From assembly GCA_007844125.1 (NCBI GenBank), contig CM017572.1, forward strand, positions 25,005,879 to 25,069,878: a DNA stretch of 64,000 nucleotides, read 5' to 3'. This document shows, in pieces, positions 24,601 through 39,600 of the stretch. The notes beneath the pieces were generated by a model. That model was not told the origin of the DNA and did not search any database. It saw only the letters and a program-made list of their open reading frames with translations. This DNA comes from Sinonovacula constricta (lineage: Eukaryota; Mollusca; Bivalvia; Cardiida; Solecurtidae). A program made the translations under genes and the position numbers. Positions within the stretch are counted from its first letter, which is position 1. Every line of letters starts with the position of its first letter.

Positions 24601-27600
24601 TCTGACTGTTTATCTTCATCAATTACACGTAAACCTGGATTGGTGGAATTGGGGCATAATTTCTGCCAAATGTCAAACCTAAGTCTAACAAAAGATGATT
24701 TTGAACACTGTCGAAATTGTAAGACAGCAGATATTGTTAAATAAATCACTCGCTATGCCCATTCTTTTTAAAACAAATAACCATAATTGTGATTTCTGCT
24801 TAAAATAGACATCAAACCGTATTACCTGAATGGTTATATAAAGTTATGAGTCTCATGGTTTTCTTAGTTTAACAATAGCGCACTGTTCAGCATGGCTTAG
24901 ATAGAAAATACCTATTTGTGATATTTTGCTTCACTTTTCACATAGATGAACATCAATAATCAGCATTTTGCAAGGTCTTTTCAGTCTACAATAATTCATT
25001 TGGTTCTTTGAGAAAAAGAAAAAATCTGGTCCAAACTGTCGGATACCACCTTCAAACTAAACATACTTTGATTCTGGCAATTTATCATGATGTGTTTTTA
25101 GGTAATAGTAGGAAGTATAGTTGAAGTAGTGTGGTCCGAGTTCAAGGAAGGAGCATCCTTTGGTATCAGCACCCTCCGAGCTCTGAGACTTCTTAGAATC
25201 TTCAAAGTCACAAGGTAAGTTTTAGCATCTTTATCTTTTGATGGGTGCCCATGATATAGTAGTAGGGGAGCTAATTTGTAACTGCTGTGACTGTTTTAGT
25301 CCCGTTCGGAGTGAAGGACTTAATGTTGGAAGGTCTTTTAGCTGACCTGCAGTGTGTCTGTGGTTTCACATAGACATCTGCGGTCTTCCTCCACCAAATT
25401 ACCAGCAGCAATACCTCAAGTAGGAGAGCATCAGCTTGCGGATCGGGAGGTCGTGGGTTCAAACCCCGGCCAGGTCAACCCAAAGACTTCAAAGTTGGTA
25501 GTGGTGGCTTCCCTCCTAACGCTGGGGGCTAAGGGGACAGCATTACACCTGACACGTCGTTGTCAGTATAATGGAAAGGCTGGGTTCAGTCCCTGATAGA
25601 AATGTTGCTGCACAGTATCAGCAACAATTCTGACATATACCATCCACCGAAATACCTCAATATTGCTATAACCTGTCATGCTTTAGCAAGGTTCAGTAAT
25701 GTAAATGTTACTTTAAATATGAAACCAACTTCCCACTCATTTTGCGTCAAAGCCACACATTTCTTTATATCATTAACATAGCATTTACTAACCTCAACAA
25801 TTACTTGCTATTTTCAAGTTTTTATGTTGTAACTTGTGTATTGTAAACTTTGAAATCAATATTCTTCAAAACACATGACATATGGCATCTACATTTTATA
25901 CCAGACTTTAATTTATTCACTCCCACGTGGACCTTAAAATAGATTTCAAGGAAATTTCATAAATCTGTGTTTAATAACGCTTATTGAAATGTGCTGAAAT
26001 CCTTTACACCTGACTCTTGCTTTATTTCCTAACAACATTACAACAATACAAACAGTCGCAGTTTAGTTGATGGGGAATATCAACAAATGTACAGGTTTTT
26101 ATAACATTAAGAGTGATGATTTTGACATGTCAAAAAAGTAGACTAAAGTTTGTCTCCGCTAGTTTTATATTTATGGTGTAATAAAATACATATCAGATGT
26201 CCAGTAGTGTGATAGAACATAATGTTTACCCAAGGCAATTTATGTCAACCTCTGTTTACATTAACTGTCACTGGCTAACGTTACGTTCTGTCACCTCATC
26301 TTGGATGTGACATTTACATAGTATCGATAGCCTATAAACCCAAATAAACTACTATCACTTCAATATCAATTTATACTTTTTTTCCGATTGGACACCTGAT
26401 AACTGAAATACTGTTGGTGGGATGATAAACCCAATAACCAAACAATAAGCAAACAAATTCAGTGTAGTTTAAATATCATTAGTTTTGAAAGATTTAAAAG
26501 GTGTTATAGTGTTGTACAAACAACAATGCAGCTTGGAGATGGCGCCTTAACATGACACAATTAGAACTTGATCATCATTGTTTATATTAGCTTCAAATAT
26601 GAACTTCACAGCCCTTCACTGCATCCTTGTCAGGGCGAGAATTTTCATGTGAGGAGGTTTTTCAGCTAATCTGCGGTGCACCAGTGGTTCTACCCAGACA
26701 AAAGTATGTGGTCTTCCTCCACTAATAATTTGCTGGACATCGCCAATATGACCATAATTGTGTATGTGCAATGTTTAAAACAAAAACACAAAAAAAATTC
26801 AAGTTTGACGTCACTATATTTATCTTTATACATTTTTATATTTTCTTTTTTATACATTTTTATATTTTCTCTCCCCAGATACTGGTCCTCGCTACGCAAC
26901 CTTGTGATATCGTTGCTCCACAGTATGCGGTCCATTATCAGCTTGTTGTTTCTCCTCTTCCTCTTCATCCTCATATTTGCCTTACTGGGTATGCAGCTGT
27001 TTGGTGGAGAGTAAGTATCCATGACAACCAACAGAACTGATGTTAATTTTGTAAAAGTAGAGATCAACAGTATATAAAACAATGTTAAATCATAATTCAC
27101 ATTATTTTCACCTGAAAGATTATTATATTTTTCTTTATTTTACTCACATAGTTTAGTTTTAACCTGATTATGCTCTATTTGCATTGAACTTCTTTATATT
27201 CGGCACCGTATCACCTGTTAAGTGTCGGCGTTAATAATATTGAAACCTCTAATGCATTACTAAGGGGGTTGGTATTAGAAGAATTAGTTACCCAATTGGT
27301 TGCCTTATATGCTATTTATCCATTACTTCTTTGTGAATTATTTATTTTGTGTCTGTACAATTAGAAACATTTAAATTGAACCCATCCATAGTCGCATGTT
27401 TTCATAAATGAATCTGTTTACTGGTCAAAGAACCTACTTAAATTCACAATTTTCGTGCATCCACAATTTTCGTACATTTGTTTATATAAGATTGTAAAAT
27501 CTTTGATGCTGGACATTAATATTTTCATAAGGCATTGGCAGAGTTGAGCTGATTTGTAACTCCTCAGCCAATCAGCTTGTGGGTTTGAGTCCTGGTTGGT

Positions 27601-30600
27601 GTGGAACTTTCCTGTAGAGAGGTTATCAGTTTGGTTTTCCACCAATGATAAACTGGATATTGAAATTTGACCCAATTGTGTCAAAACAAAACAAAACAAA
27701 ACAAAAAACTCTTTCAAAAGTAACTAGTGACAGTTTTATGTTGCTATTTGATGAATATATGTCCAATTTTTTTTATTTTCTTGCTATTTATTTTAGGATG
27801 AACTTCGATGAGGGTCGACCAGCCAGCCACTTTGACTCCTTTCCCATTGCTCTGATCACAGTGTTTCAGGTAACGTTAGTTATACACTGTTAATTATTTA
27901 TTATTATCAGTTAGATATTGATAAATGATCTTGATTTGTCACTCGCTTAATTCATCAGACACGTTATATCTTGATCAAAGACCTTCAAATAAAGATAACT
28001 TGTAACTTCCTTAAGGTTGAAGAGAAGGCAAACCTGGCACTTCATTGATATCAGACTTTATGATGATGCTGTTGCTGTTTTTGCTGATGATGATTATGAT
28101 GATGATGACAAATGTAGCAATAAGATCTCTGACCTTGATGCAAAGAAATACCAAAGTTTAAAATAACTTATCAAGAAAGGGGGCGCCAGTGGCATAGTGG
28201 TAGAGTCGTTTGTTTGCTCCTCCGACTCCTTAGCCTCCCACTGCATGGATTCAAATCCAGGGCAAAGGACTTAATGTGGGAAGGTCTTCCAGCTGACCTG
28301 CGGTGTAATGATTGTTCTACCCAGACAGGTGTCTGTGGTCATCCTTCACTAAAACATTTTGATGTCACTTATGGTCATAATTGCTCGCTGCCATATATCT
28401 CATAAACAAAAACTTATAAAAATGTTGACTGCTTTGTTACAGATTCTGACAGGAGAGGATTGGAACGAGGTGATGTACAATGGTATCCGGTCAGGTGGTG
28501 GTACAAACAGGGGCATGGTCTACTCATTGTACTTCATTGTTCTAGTCGTCTTTGGAAACTGTATCCTTCATTACTGTTGAAAGAAAACATATTTGCTGTT
28601 TATATTTGTATGAAATTTATGAATCTCAGGAGATGGTCCGAGTCATTCTATAGTTTCAGTTGAATCGAAAACAACTTTCAAAATACTCGTCCTAGGGGGC
28701 ACCCATAGCCAGGCAGTTACAGTTGCTAATTATATCTCCTCTGCCCCTCACTGCATGGGTTTAAGTCCTGGTCGGGTTAAGAACGTTTATGTGGGGTGGT
28801 GTTCCAGCCTGCAGTGTGCTGGTCGATCTACCAAGACTTAAGTGTACGGTCTGCAATCACCAATAGTTAGCTGGACGTTGCTATTGTGTATGGGCAAGCT
28901 AACAACAAAAAAGAAACAAAACACACTCATTCTTTCGATGATATTGTGTTTTTTTTTATTGAGAATAACCAGAAATTTATATCAACCAAAATACTTTTTG
29001 GTTAGTATTTTATATCTACTCGTGAATTTTCCTTAGCTATATGTCAGACACGCTTCTAAATGTTTTCCTTGCTATCGCTGTGGATAACTTGGCCAACGCA
29101 CAGGAGCTTACTGCAGATGAGGAGGATTCTGAAGCAGCCAGAGAAGAGGTTAGTCAAGGAAAAAACTCTGCCACATGTTAATCAGTTGGAAGAGTTCCAG
29201 ATTAAGGGGTTGGCACAATTCGTTTTTACTCTTCTAAACCCAAGCTAATTGACGAGACTGTTGCTTAATTTATTGAATTATTCAACTTAGATCGCCTCAG
29301 TATAACTATGTGAGTGCATACAATGCATCATAAAATAGCATGTATTGTGCAATCGAATGTATTTTGCATGCACTTAACTATCATATAAATTATGTGCACA
29401 ATCAGTTTTGAAAAATTGCGATTAAACATATGTGATTGGGTGGAGAAATTTAGGAGAAATTAGCATTAGATCATGGTTACTTCCCTTTTCTGGAGCTCTT
29501 CAGTTAATACCTTTTCAAGCTTAAGATGATGTCGTTTAGACTACTAAGGTACTTACCTGGGTTGTCATAAAGTTAATATATGAGTTTTCAAATATGGGTA
29601 AAACATCATTTTAAGTTTGCAAATTACATGTTCAGAATTGTTTATAATACTTGCATTATCCAACCATCTCTTGACAACAAATCGCTTGTAAGCAAGACAA
29701 TATATACCCAGAAGAAAATTGCACTTCATTGTCAATAAACAACTACCCAAAAGCTAATTGTATCTAAATCTCCTTTTTCCAAGCAAGAACCACAATTTTT
29801 TTGGCGTTTAAAATTTTGCGGGAGACAAAGTCAATACTAAAGCACCTGGTGTCTCAGGTTTAAAATAGAAATGTGACCTTATAAATACTTTGAAGGCACA
29901 TTGAAAGGGATAAGTCAATGACATCATCTTAGCCTTTATCTATACATTTTTATTATATTATTAAAATCACATTTCTGTGTGATGTTTTCTACTTCAATCA
30001 TGCTGATGAGTAAAATACTAAGATTTTCTGTAAATTTTCCATAAAATTAAATTTGTATTATACCCATAACCTATGATGATGATTTGTCTTTCATGCTTCC
30101 TTTGAAGAAAAATGAACAAATATTACAAATTAAAAAAAAATACAGAATGAAAATCATTATTATTAAATATTATTAAAAGTTAAACAGATCAGAATCATAC
30201 AACAAAAGCTCATATTTCTGTATTTTAAGTACTCTACAAATATTTTTTTTTTTCTTAGCTTTGTATGATATAATTAATTATTACAAAATTAAAAACTGAA
30301 ATGTCACAGTTTACTGCAAAACCTCAACTCTTTTAAACACATATGTATATGCATGTTTGTGAAGTTTTATCCTAACAAACAATAAAATATTTTATAATTA
30401 TGAGGATGGAAAATGATAAAATGAATATTGTGAAAAATATACTTGAACTTGATAGTCAGAGGTATAAATTGTTGACTGTTTTTTTTTTAAGTACCCTGAA
30501 ATAATGTAATGAACCAAACCTTGTAGCGCAACAAGTAGAACGTCGGCTCCAGGTACGAGACCCCCGGGTTCGAACCCGTGCCGCGACCTTCCAAAGTCAT

Positions 30601-33600
30601 AAAAAATGGTAGCGGTATAGCACCCTTGCTAACATTCAAAGTGTTCAAGGCATGCTATACACAGTGAAGGCAGCACTATATATGCTTTAAGTGGACACCG
30701 TCTCCAGATAACTTAACTACTGTTTGTGGGACAATAAACACAACAAACATAATTTAATGATAAAATGAAAAAGTGGTTTGATATAAACTTTAAACCTTTA
30801 ATCCTATCATTAATGCTACATAAATTATGAAATCTAAAGGGTTGAATTAGATATATCTGCTAAGGATTTAACCACAACAGCATTCTATTTTGCTGTCATG
30901 TCTCATTTTTAATTTATATTTGTCACCTGGCATGATACCACACCCAGTTACATTATCCTGACACCGGGCCAACCAGTCGAGAAACTACCCATATATTTGC
31001 TTGAGCGTTAGCAAGGGAGCTATGCCACTACCATTTTTAATGACTCTGGTTTGTTGCGGTCCGGTGTCGAACCTAGGGCCTCCTGTACCTGGAGCCGAGG
31101 CTCTACTGATTGCACTACTAGGTCCAGTCGGTCTCATTTATAATTTATACTTATCACCTTTGTTACGTTTTATGATCGGAATCTTTGTAGATTGATGTCC
31201 CATCCTTTCCTATTTCACCATGAAATTTAAACATCCATTCTAAATACTTGTTTCATCCATATTTATATTAAAAACCTGCACATATGAATATAAACTTCAA
31301 ACTTGACAAATATGATACATGAAGTAAAAATGCAGATATTCGTATATATAGTTTGTGATTTGCTGTGTCACCATGTATAAAAAAATGTGGGTCGGAGCTA
31401 TATAACCTATCAAGTCTCGTGCCATAAAACCCATATTACAAACAAGGGAACATCGAGATAAAATGTAGACAGTCTCATAATAACAGTATAATGATTTTTT
31501 ATTTAAGTCGCTAAATATTAAAAGTAAACATTTTGACATCAAATGAGGATAAACATATAATAACAGATGGTAATTTGTTTAAGTCGCTCAGTATGGGAAG
31601 TGAACAATTGTCCCTACCAAGTTCGGTAAAGTCTTACCACCAACTGAACAAAATCACGCATGAGTAACTACTGCAAGCACCCTGCATAGATGCAAAAGTG
31701 AGCCTTTAAACACAGGCAAAACAAAACTACGGAGCAGTTCCATCACTAATGTTATGTTTTTCTGCTTTGTTAGATGCACATTCTAATAGAACAAGGATTT
31801 TTGTTTCAGAATTTTTTTTTAAAATACCAGGCAATTTCTGCTTTGAAGATTTTCTGTCTATACTTTTAGAAGTCGGTGCTGATAAGATTGTCTTTTAGTA
31901 GACGCCTAAGGATTGAAAGATACAATCGAGTCTGTAGATAGTCAGGATTTAGAAAGTCTATACTTTATAATATTGCAGATATATATCTCAAGATTTAAGA
32001 AAATATCAACCTTTTCTCATGCCATTTGTTTTTTCTATTGTGTATGTGACTAAACATTTTTATTAAAGGTTCTATTTTTTAAACAAGTTTTATTCAAAGA
32101 GGTTAAAAGTTAGAGCCATATTCTACAAAACAGTGGTAAAGTGCCACATGTACTTTAACTATTTTAACATACGTCATGACATTTCATGCCGAGTTAAGTG
32201 GCTTCTTGTGTATATTACAATGAAACTTAAAAAAAATATATACATTTGACAATATGTTTTAACAGTATTTGATGCAATACAGACTAAGGATTTATGCATA
32301 TCATCATGATATTTGTGCAAATTTAAACAATACATGTCGACAATTTGGACTCTTTTTTTTTTTAAGTAAAAACAATAATTTTAAAATTGTTATTAATTAT
32401 TAATCATCAATTAGTTTTATTAAAAAACACAATTACAGACTAATTAAATGCATAAGCAATACATTCAAACACTAATTTTTTCAATTAACAGTTATCTAGA
32501 TGCATTTAACCTTATTATTATATACTATTTTTATTTGTTTAATGTTATTTAAAACTATAATTTTTATGCAATGCAAAAACAAATCTGTCAACAAATTTAG
32601 ACTTGTTTCTGATGATAAAAGCATGTTGCTGATGTTTTTCAACATTATTGAAGTTAAACATCTTGTGACCTGCCCTATGATCATTGTTTTCCTTTTCATC
32701 AAAGCAAACACTGATGATGATGAGCGATGCACACCTTTTAGACGTATGTCACACTGGCTCCAATTTTGACGTGCAACTTTACAACACTCTATACTTCTGT
32801 ATCTGCTTCAAAAAAACATGATATGCAAATCTCATTAAACACAGACAACAAGCAGATTGAGTTTTTAGTTGTACAATGAAACAAACTAACAATGTTTGAA
32901 GCTAAAAAAGATACAAATCTCTTCGAATGTTGTAGAGAAACAATCTAATAAAGAAAAAGTATTTAGACTGAATCTTTTTTTCTAAGTACTGTAATTTCTT
33001 TCATAACGTGCACACTTATATTACATTAAATACTGGATCTGCATATTCGTAATATTTTTGTTGTTGTTTTACTTAGTTTTATTATGAGATAGTCGTAATT
33101 GTACAAGTTAAGTGCACACACACAAAGATGTATTTTAGTTTCAGTCATTTTTAAACTATATTACTGATTTGTTTCCTGTTTAACATTTTGAAAACTTGCA
33201 GACATGTTTGAGTATCAAACTCTGCAAACAAATGTACATATAGGAACATGTCTTCATTTACCTGCAAATGTTAAGGGTATTAAAATAAATAAAAAGGCTT
33301 TTTAGAAGCAGTAAAGCTATTGACATTTTTTCACAGTGTCTCATACATGTAAAGAGTGTTGGAAAAGTTGATCCCGCTGTCCCTGCATGATGTAGTGATG
33401 ACCTGCTTATTTCCTGGTGTTGTTTGTGGTATAGCCCGTGTTTCCAGCTTTGTTAGAAATACACTTATTTTACAAACAGGGGCGCCCATAGCCGAGTGGT
33501 AATAGTCAACTGACTTGTAAGACCTTAGCTGTTCTCCATGTAGGTCTTGTGTCTGGGGTCGTCATTCACCAGAAATAAGTTGACCATCGCCATTAACATA

Positions 33601-36600
33601 TTTTTCCGGCGTTAAGTAACTATGTATTTTTTATCGACTATGGTCACTTTGATCATTTACATAAAAAGCAAAAGGTAAATGTGCCGATGGGATGTCAGAA
33701 ACTTCTGTGTTTAGCCTTTAACTGTGTGGGTTAGAAACCCAAACAGGGTGAAGGACTTAATGTGGGAAGGTCTTTTAGTGGGAAGGTCTTCCAGCTGACC
33801 TGTGTTGCGCCAGAAAATTTATGCAGACATTTTTCTGAGTCTTCGGCCACCAGAATAGCTGGATGTCGCTGTAGTTATCATAACTGGTCGCTACGATGTG
33901 TTCCAAAAACAATACAAAAGCAAGGGATGTCACTCCAACCTGATGAATTTTATTGGTTCAGTAAATCTTAAAGCCTCCCGTAGTCACAGGCACCACATGT
34001 AAAAGGCTTTTTCTGTACTAAGGTTGAGTTCATAGATTTAATGAAGGAACCTGAACCTTGTGATAAAATGTTCAGTTTCTAAGCCAATCAGAACGCCTTG
34101 GATAATCGTCTCTCTGATGTAAAAACAAAGATAAATGTTTTGTTATCTGTACTGAAAATGCAGTAACAATTGTATACCTTACGAGATGTGCACAGTTAAA
34201 TTGATAAATGAAAGTCTATAGGATGAAATAATCCCATACACTACACCCATTGCTTTTTTAAGAGCTTTTTTTTATGGCGTATTCTTCTACCCGAAAACAA
34301 AACAATAGTAATAAGTATCATTGCACCAGATACATCTGAGGGATTATTACGGAGTTCTGATTGTTTCTTAGCAGTTGGGAAAAGCTGTTCAATTGGTAAA
34401 AAAGTGATAGACAAAATGAGGTAAAAAAATATCCGCTTTTTATTAATTTGTAGATGGTTCCCCATAATTTTTTATACAACAAAATTAAGTGAGATTCAAT
34501 GATTATAAAAATTGACCATGATCTTGCCATTCATAAACCCTTACCTAACTTTATTAATAACTTTTTTTTCTTTATTGCTAGCTTATGTGATCAAATAAAA
34601 TACGTTCCTTTATAAGGTTCACTCTTGTAAACAAGAAAAGACTTGCTAGCTTGTTGTGGTACAAAAACTATGGAGGCTTGATTATTTTAAAAGAAATTTA
34701 TTGTAAACTAGAGTGCACATACGTTTGTTTGTAATAGATGCCCTTAGTAAATTCCCATTGTTTGTGTGGTACGGTATGTTTTATTTGTGACACATTGTGA
34801 AGTAGTCTAGTTAGAAAGTGTTATGAACGATTACTTTCGACGTTGTTTTAAAACTTGGTTTGGGCGGGAAATTTGAATAATTTGCTTTCTTGTACAGAAA
34901 TTAAGTTACCTTAGGGAGGATAATTATGTTGCTCATTCTTTTAATTTAAGTTGTGTAAGACATATAACTTTGTCATCGACTCGTATTAAAACATGTATTT
35001 CCTGTCTGAGCCCCGCTCAGAAAACCACATGACCACTTATGTTTTAGCTCGTCCACATTATCTGCCGATGTCTTTTTTCTGAAGAAATCTTTATCGTTTT
35101 TTTATATATAAATTTGATAAGAATGAACATTTTATGTGTTGATTAAAGAGTATTACTTCTGAAAAAGCTTAGACTAAAGTATGATGTTTTTCTTCAGAAA
35201 TTAAGCACAAATACCTCAAACAGAGGTCAGATATTGTTACATTTATTAGGTTAAGGAAACTGTTGGATGCCACGTTTAAAAGCTACAGTACCTTTTGTAC
35301 ATCCAACAGTTCACTAATATATTGATGTTAACTTCATTACTTTTAAGAAGTGCATAACTTGACAGAAGTGATGCTGTTTATCTTGTTGGAAATAACCTAA
35401 TGTTAAACATTATTTTTTATAGAACACATGTTAGATTGTTTATGTGGTCTTTTGCCATCATGCCGTTCTATTATGACTATTCTATACAACCTGTATTATA
35501 CTTTTTCTCTTAGAGAATTTGGTTTCATAAACATTTATCCCTTTGTATTTTAACTGCAAGATAATTATAGGCATTGGTAGTGTCAGACCGTCAGTACCAT
35601 TTACATGCTTTTACTGCCATGCATTTTGCTTCTGAACTCTGAACGTATTATTGGATTCATTGAACTTTTTATTTCTCGGGAGGACTGTCCAACAACTATT
35701 CCCGCTATGTAAAGGGACTTTTCTCTATTAAAAAACTACATTCTTACCTCCCTTGTGGGTAGGTATTTGGTATGTAGTTACTGCAGGAAACTTAAGATTT
35801 TTCCACTTTTTAAACACCTGAAAAACACTTAAGACTGAAGCATCCACATAAAATAGAATTTTAATTGTTTGAGATAAGAATTTATTAAAAAACTTGTGCA
35901 CTTTTGAAAAGAAAAAAAAATCAAGTTAAAAATAAGATGTATTCTATTTTTTAAGCGTGGTATCTGACAGTTTGCGTTCATCAAATAAACGTTAACTTGA
36001 TCTGGGGTTTAATCTAAGAAAAGCCGATTTTAAATACTGTTACAATTGTAAGACTGTACATATCTTGAAATAAATCAATCTATATGTCCATTCTTTCCAA
36101 ATCATTCAGTAAGCATGATTGGGATTTCTTCTAATATATACATAGACATCGACGTCAGAGCGGTGTACCTGAATGATGATATAAATTTGGAGGTCATTTG
36201 GTTTTCTAAGTTTAAATATAGCTAACTGTGCAGCGTGGCTCAGATAGGAAATACCTATTTGTAATGAAGAATGATGTTTTATGCTTCAATTTTCACAAAG
36301 ATGTAAGACATCAAAAATCGTCATTTTGCGAGATTTTTTCAGGCAACAATAATTTATTTGGTTCTTTGAGAAAAAAATCTGGTCCAAACAGCTTGATACC
36401 ACTTGAGTAGAGAATATGAAAACACCTTCCCATAAGGGAGATAACTAAAACATTTCTTTTATTTCGAAAATGGGGAATTTCTATAATTACTGCTTTAAAA
36501 CAATTTTTGGTGATATAGTTTGGAAAGAGAGCCACTGACCTCATGCTTTCTTTCTTTTGTCACTTGGAGTTTTCTGTAAGGAGCTTTTGTTTGAGGGTCT

Positions 36601-39600
36601 AGGCATTATTTGTCAAAGTTACGTAATCGGATGTCTTTAGAACATATACATGTATTTGAAATAGCTCGAGTAGAGGTTTTGTCCTTTGGAATATTGTCTG
36701 TTAGTTTTTAGTGTATAATTGTACATTTATTCTAAATATTAGCTATAGTTTAAATATATGTAATATATATTTATGTCCTATGTCTGTATTTATGCATCTA
36801 TATATTTGTGTAATGGCAAACTTGTGAAAAACAAATACTATTTTATATGTACATATATGTTAACTCATTACTATGTTTGCTGCAGAAGTACTTTGGCTAT
36901 GTATACTATGGCGCATTTCATTTTAATAGTTCATTTACAAAATCTAGATTAGTATTACTTTTAAGGTTTATTGATAAAGATATATGCCAAACTATTTATT
37001 AAATAGATCACTGGTTCTTTAGTTTTCTTGAAAATGTTGAGGAAAATACTATTTAAAGAATATGGCCATTTTTAAATGTTTTTGTGATGCAACTTAAGTG
37101 TTTTATACTTCACAAATGAAACAAAAGATACTGTATTTATTAGTAACTACTGTATTTATCAATAGCTACCATATTTATCAATAACTACCGTATTTATCAA
37201 TTACTATCATTTTTATCAATAACTAATGTATTTATCAATAACAATTATAAATTTATTCTTTATTGATTAAAAAAACACCAGTAGATGGGCTTTTACATTA
37301 GAAGTGTTTTTGTTGTTTGTAAAATTGTTTAATATCCTGGAAGATTATTTTATGTGTTTCCTTTAAGACACTTTTATTAAGAATAAAGCCCAAAGAAACA
37401 TTTGTACCAGTATAGGGCTGCACAAAACAAATAAAAAAAAAGTGTCAATTGTTATTGATTCACTTGGTACTTTTCACTACTTTTTCATTAGTTTAAATAA
37501 CCTTCAGGGCAGTCAGTTATTTCATTTGTTTCTGCTTTTATAAATTAAATGAAGCATCGTTTATAAGATCTCTTAGTATCAGTATAATGGCATCAGCGAA
37601 TTGTTTTCAGTTTATCCTTAGTATCAACGTGCTTACGAAAGCAAGTTGTAACCAGCTTCAATTTAAAAAAGCAACAACAAGCGCTAAAGCCATTTCAACT
37701 GCTTTGTCTTAATTTGCTTGTCAAAGAATTACAAAAATGTCAGTTGCATTGTCTTGCGGTGTGCTTTAATGTACAAACATAATTACCTTTCTCTGCTCTG
37801 TTGATGCCCGGCTGTCATTGGTATGATAATGAGTGTTGGTGGCAAGTAACATGGCATATTATATTGGGTGAAACTTAAATCTTGTTTAATGTATTTGTCT
37901 GCGATCTTCTAGCGACGGGATGAGATTGGTAAAAAGATGGAGAATCATTTCCAAGGTGGCAGTATCGGAGGTGGACCACCCCTAGTCAATATCTGCCCGC
38001 CTTCTCCGCAGAACAATGACGAAACTAAAGTTGGAAACTTCAACTAGTAAGTTACTTTGTTTCTATTGCCTTTTTATAATTTTCATCAACAGAATAAAAA
38101 TGTTCATCAAAAAAAATATAAACTGAAAGTGAAATATGGTCGACAATAATTGACATTGTATCTTAAATGCTGTTTTTGCTTTTACAAGTCAGATAAACAT
38201 GCTTGAGCTTGAGGATAGATAATATTTAAAAGACAAATCCAGATGTTCAGCATAAAAAAACAACAACAATAGTTTTTATGATTTAACTTTTTGAATGTAA
38301 GCATATGGAAACAGTAAATAATCTGTTGTATTAAAATTACTTTTTCGCACAGGGTGATTTTTATATTAAGGCTACATAGCCTTTAAATATTATTTTTAGA
38401 TTCGCTGTCTTTGCAAAGCGTATTGGGAACGTCACATGACAATTGTTACTGAATACAAACCATACTTGGACTGTCATTATTGTCAACAATTTTATTGTTT
38501 ATCTGTAAAGTTAAAGTTACGTGACCCAGTTGACGAGTCATTGAGCCAAGGTTAAAATAGCCATCTCTATTTCCTTAGGTATTTTGTAAACAATAAAAAA
38601 AAATTGTTTAACCATTGTACAATATAAACTTGTACTTTATAAAGTTAATGTAAAGTTAATGAAGTAGCAACGAATATATGCATGCACTACTATTTTTGCA
38701 TATTGAGTAATCCACAGAAATCAAATTCAATACTTGGCCTTTAAAAGGAAAGGTTAGGTGGCGACGTTAATTAATATTAATTTGTGCTCGTTTATTTATT
38801 TTGTGATTCAAATCATGATAAATACTGTTACTATTTCAAAGAAAATGTCACAAGTATTAACATATGCAGAGACATCATTTGTCGCTAGACATACTAGATT
38901 AACTCATTCATATCTTTTAAAAAGAGAAGTTCAACCTGTATATGTTCCTTGCCAGGAACCAATGACAGTATACCATATTTTATTACAGTGTATCGAAACA
39001 GACCACATTCAGTTGAAGTATTTTAATGTCAATAACATGTGTGAACTGTTTAGGACAGTGTCTGATTCTAAACTTGTTTGCTTCTTGAACGATATAAGTA
39101 TTCTTAATAAGTTATAAATTTTTAAACTGTTTATTTACCAACTGTTATATTTATAAACCGTTTAATATATTAACCTATTTTCGATTGTACATTATTTTAA
39201 CCTGATAGATTTTTGTATTTTTCTATATTTTACTAACATAGTTTAGTTTTTACCTGATTATTCTCTATTCATATTAAACTTCTTTGTATTTGGCACCGTA
39301 TGACTTGTTAAGTGTCGGTGTGCCGTAAAACCCAAAAAAATAAATAAATAAAAATATGACTCTGGATGTTTATTAAACTGTCTAGTTTGTGGTATTGAAT
39401 GTTTTCATTAAGTTGCTTTTTGTCAAAGATGGAAATGAAGATATGTATATTCATTTATAAATTATCGTCATAGCTCGTGTTTGCTGCACACTCTTTTCAC
39501 TCACTGATAACTGAAATACTATTGGTAGAACGATAAACTCAATAAACAAATCTTTTCTTAACATTATAACATTTACATCATAATTTTTATTATTATAAAG

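Larger units (their letters stand above)
29149..37912. other. 8.8 kb intron in the II-III linker region
   Basis: AT-rich sequence holding two SINE-A copies in opposite directions (30516, 30923), two SINE-C copies (33479, 33725), a LINE-end fragment near 31390, a 12-bp stem hairpin at 35258-35311, a MITE-1 (35955) and a 20-bp tandem repeat (37128). No linker exon was recognised, but a short diverged one could be missed. Confidence 0.6.

Noticed and set aside
38758..39117. 119-codon open frame as a host gene
   Set aside because: Its second half matches LINE ORF2 C-terminal motifs and is followed by a LINE-type 3' end and tail, so it is a retrotransposon remnant.
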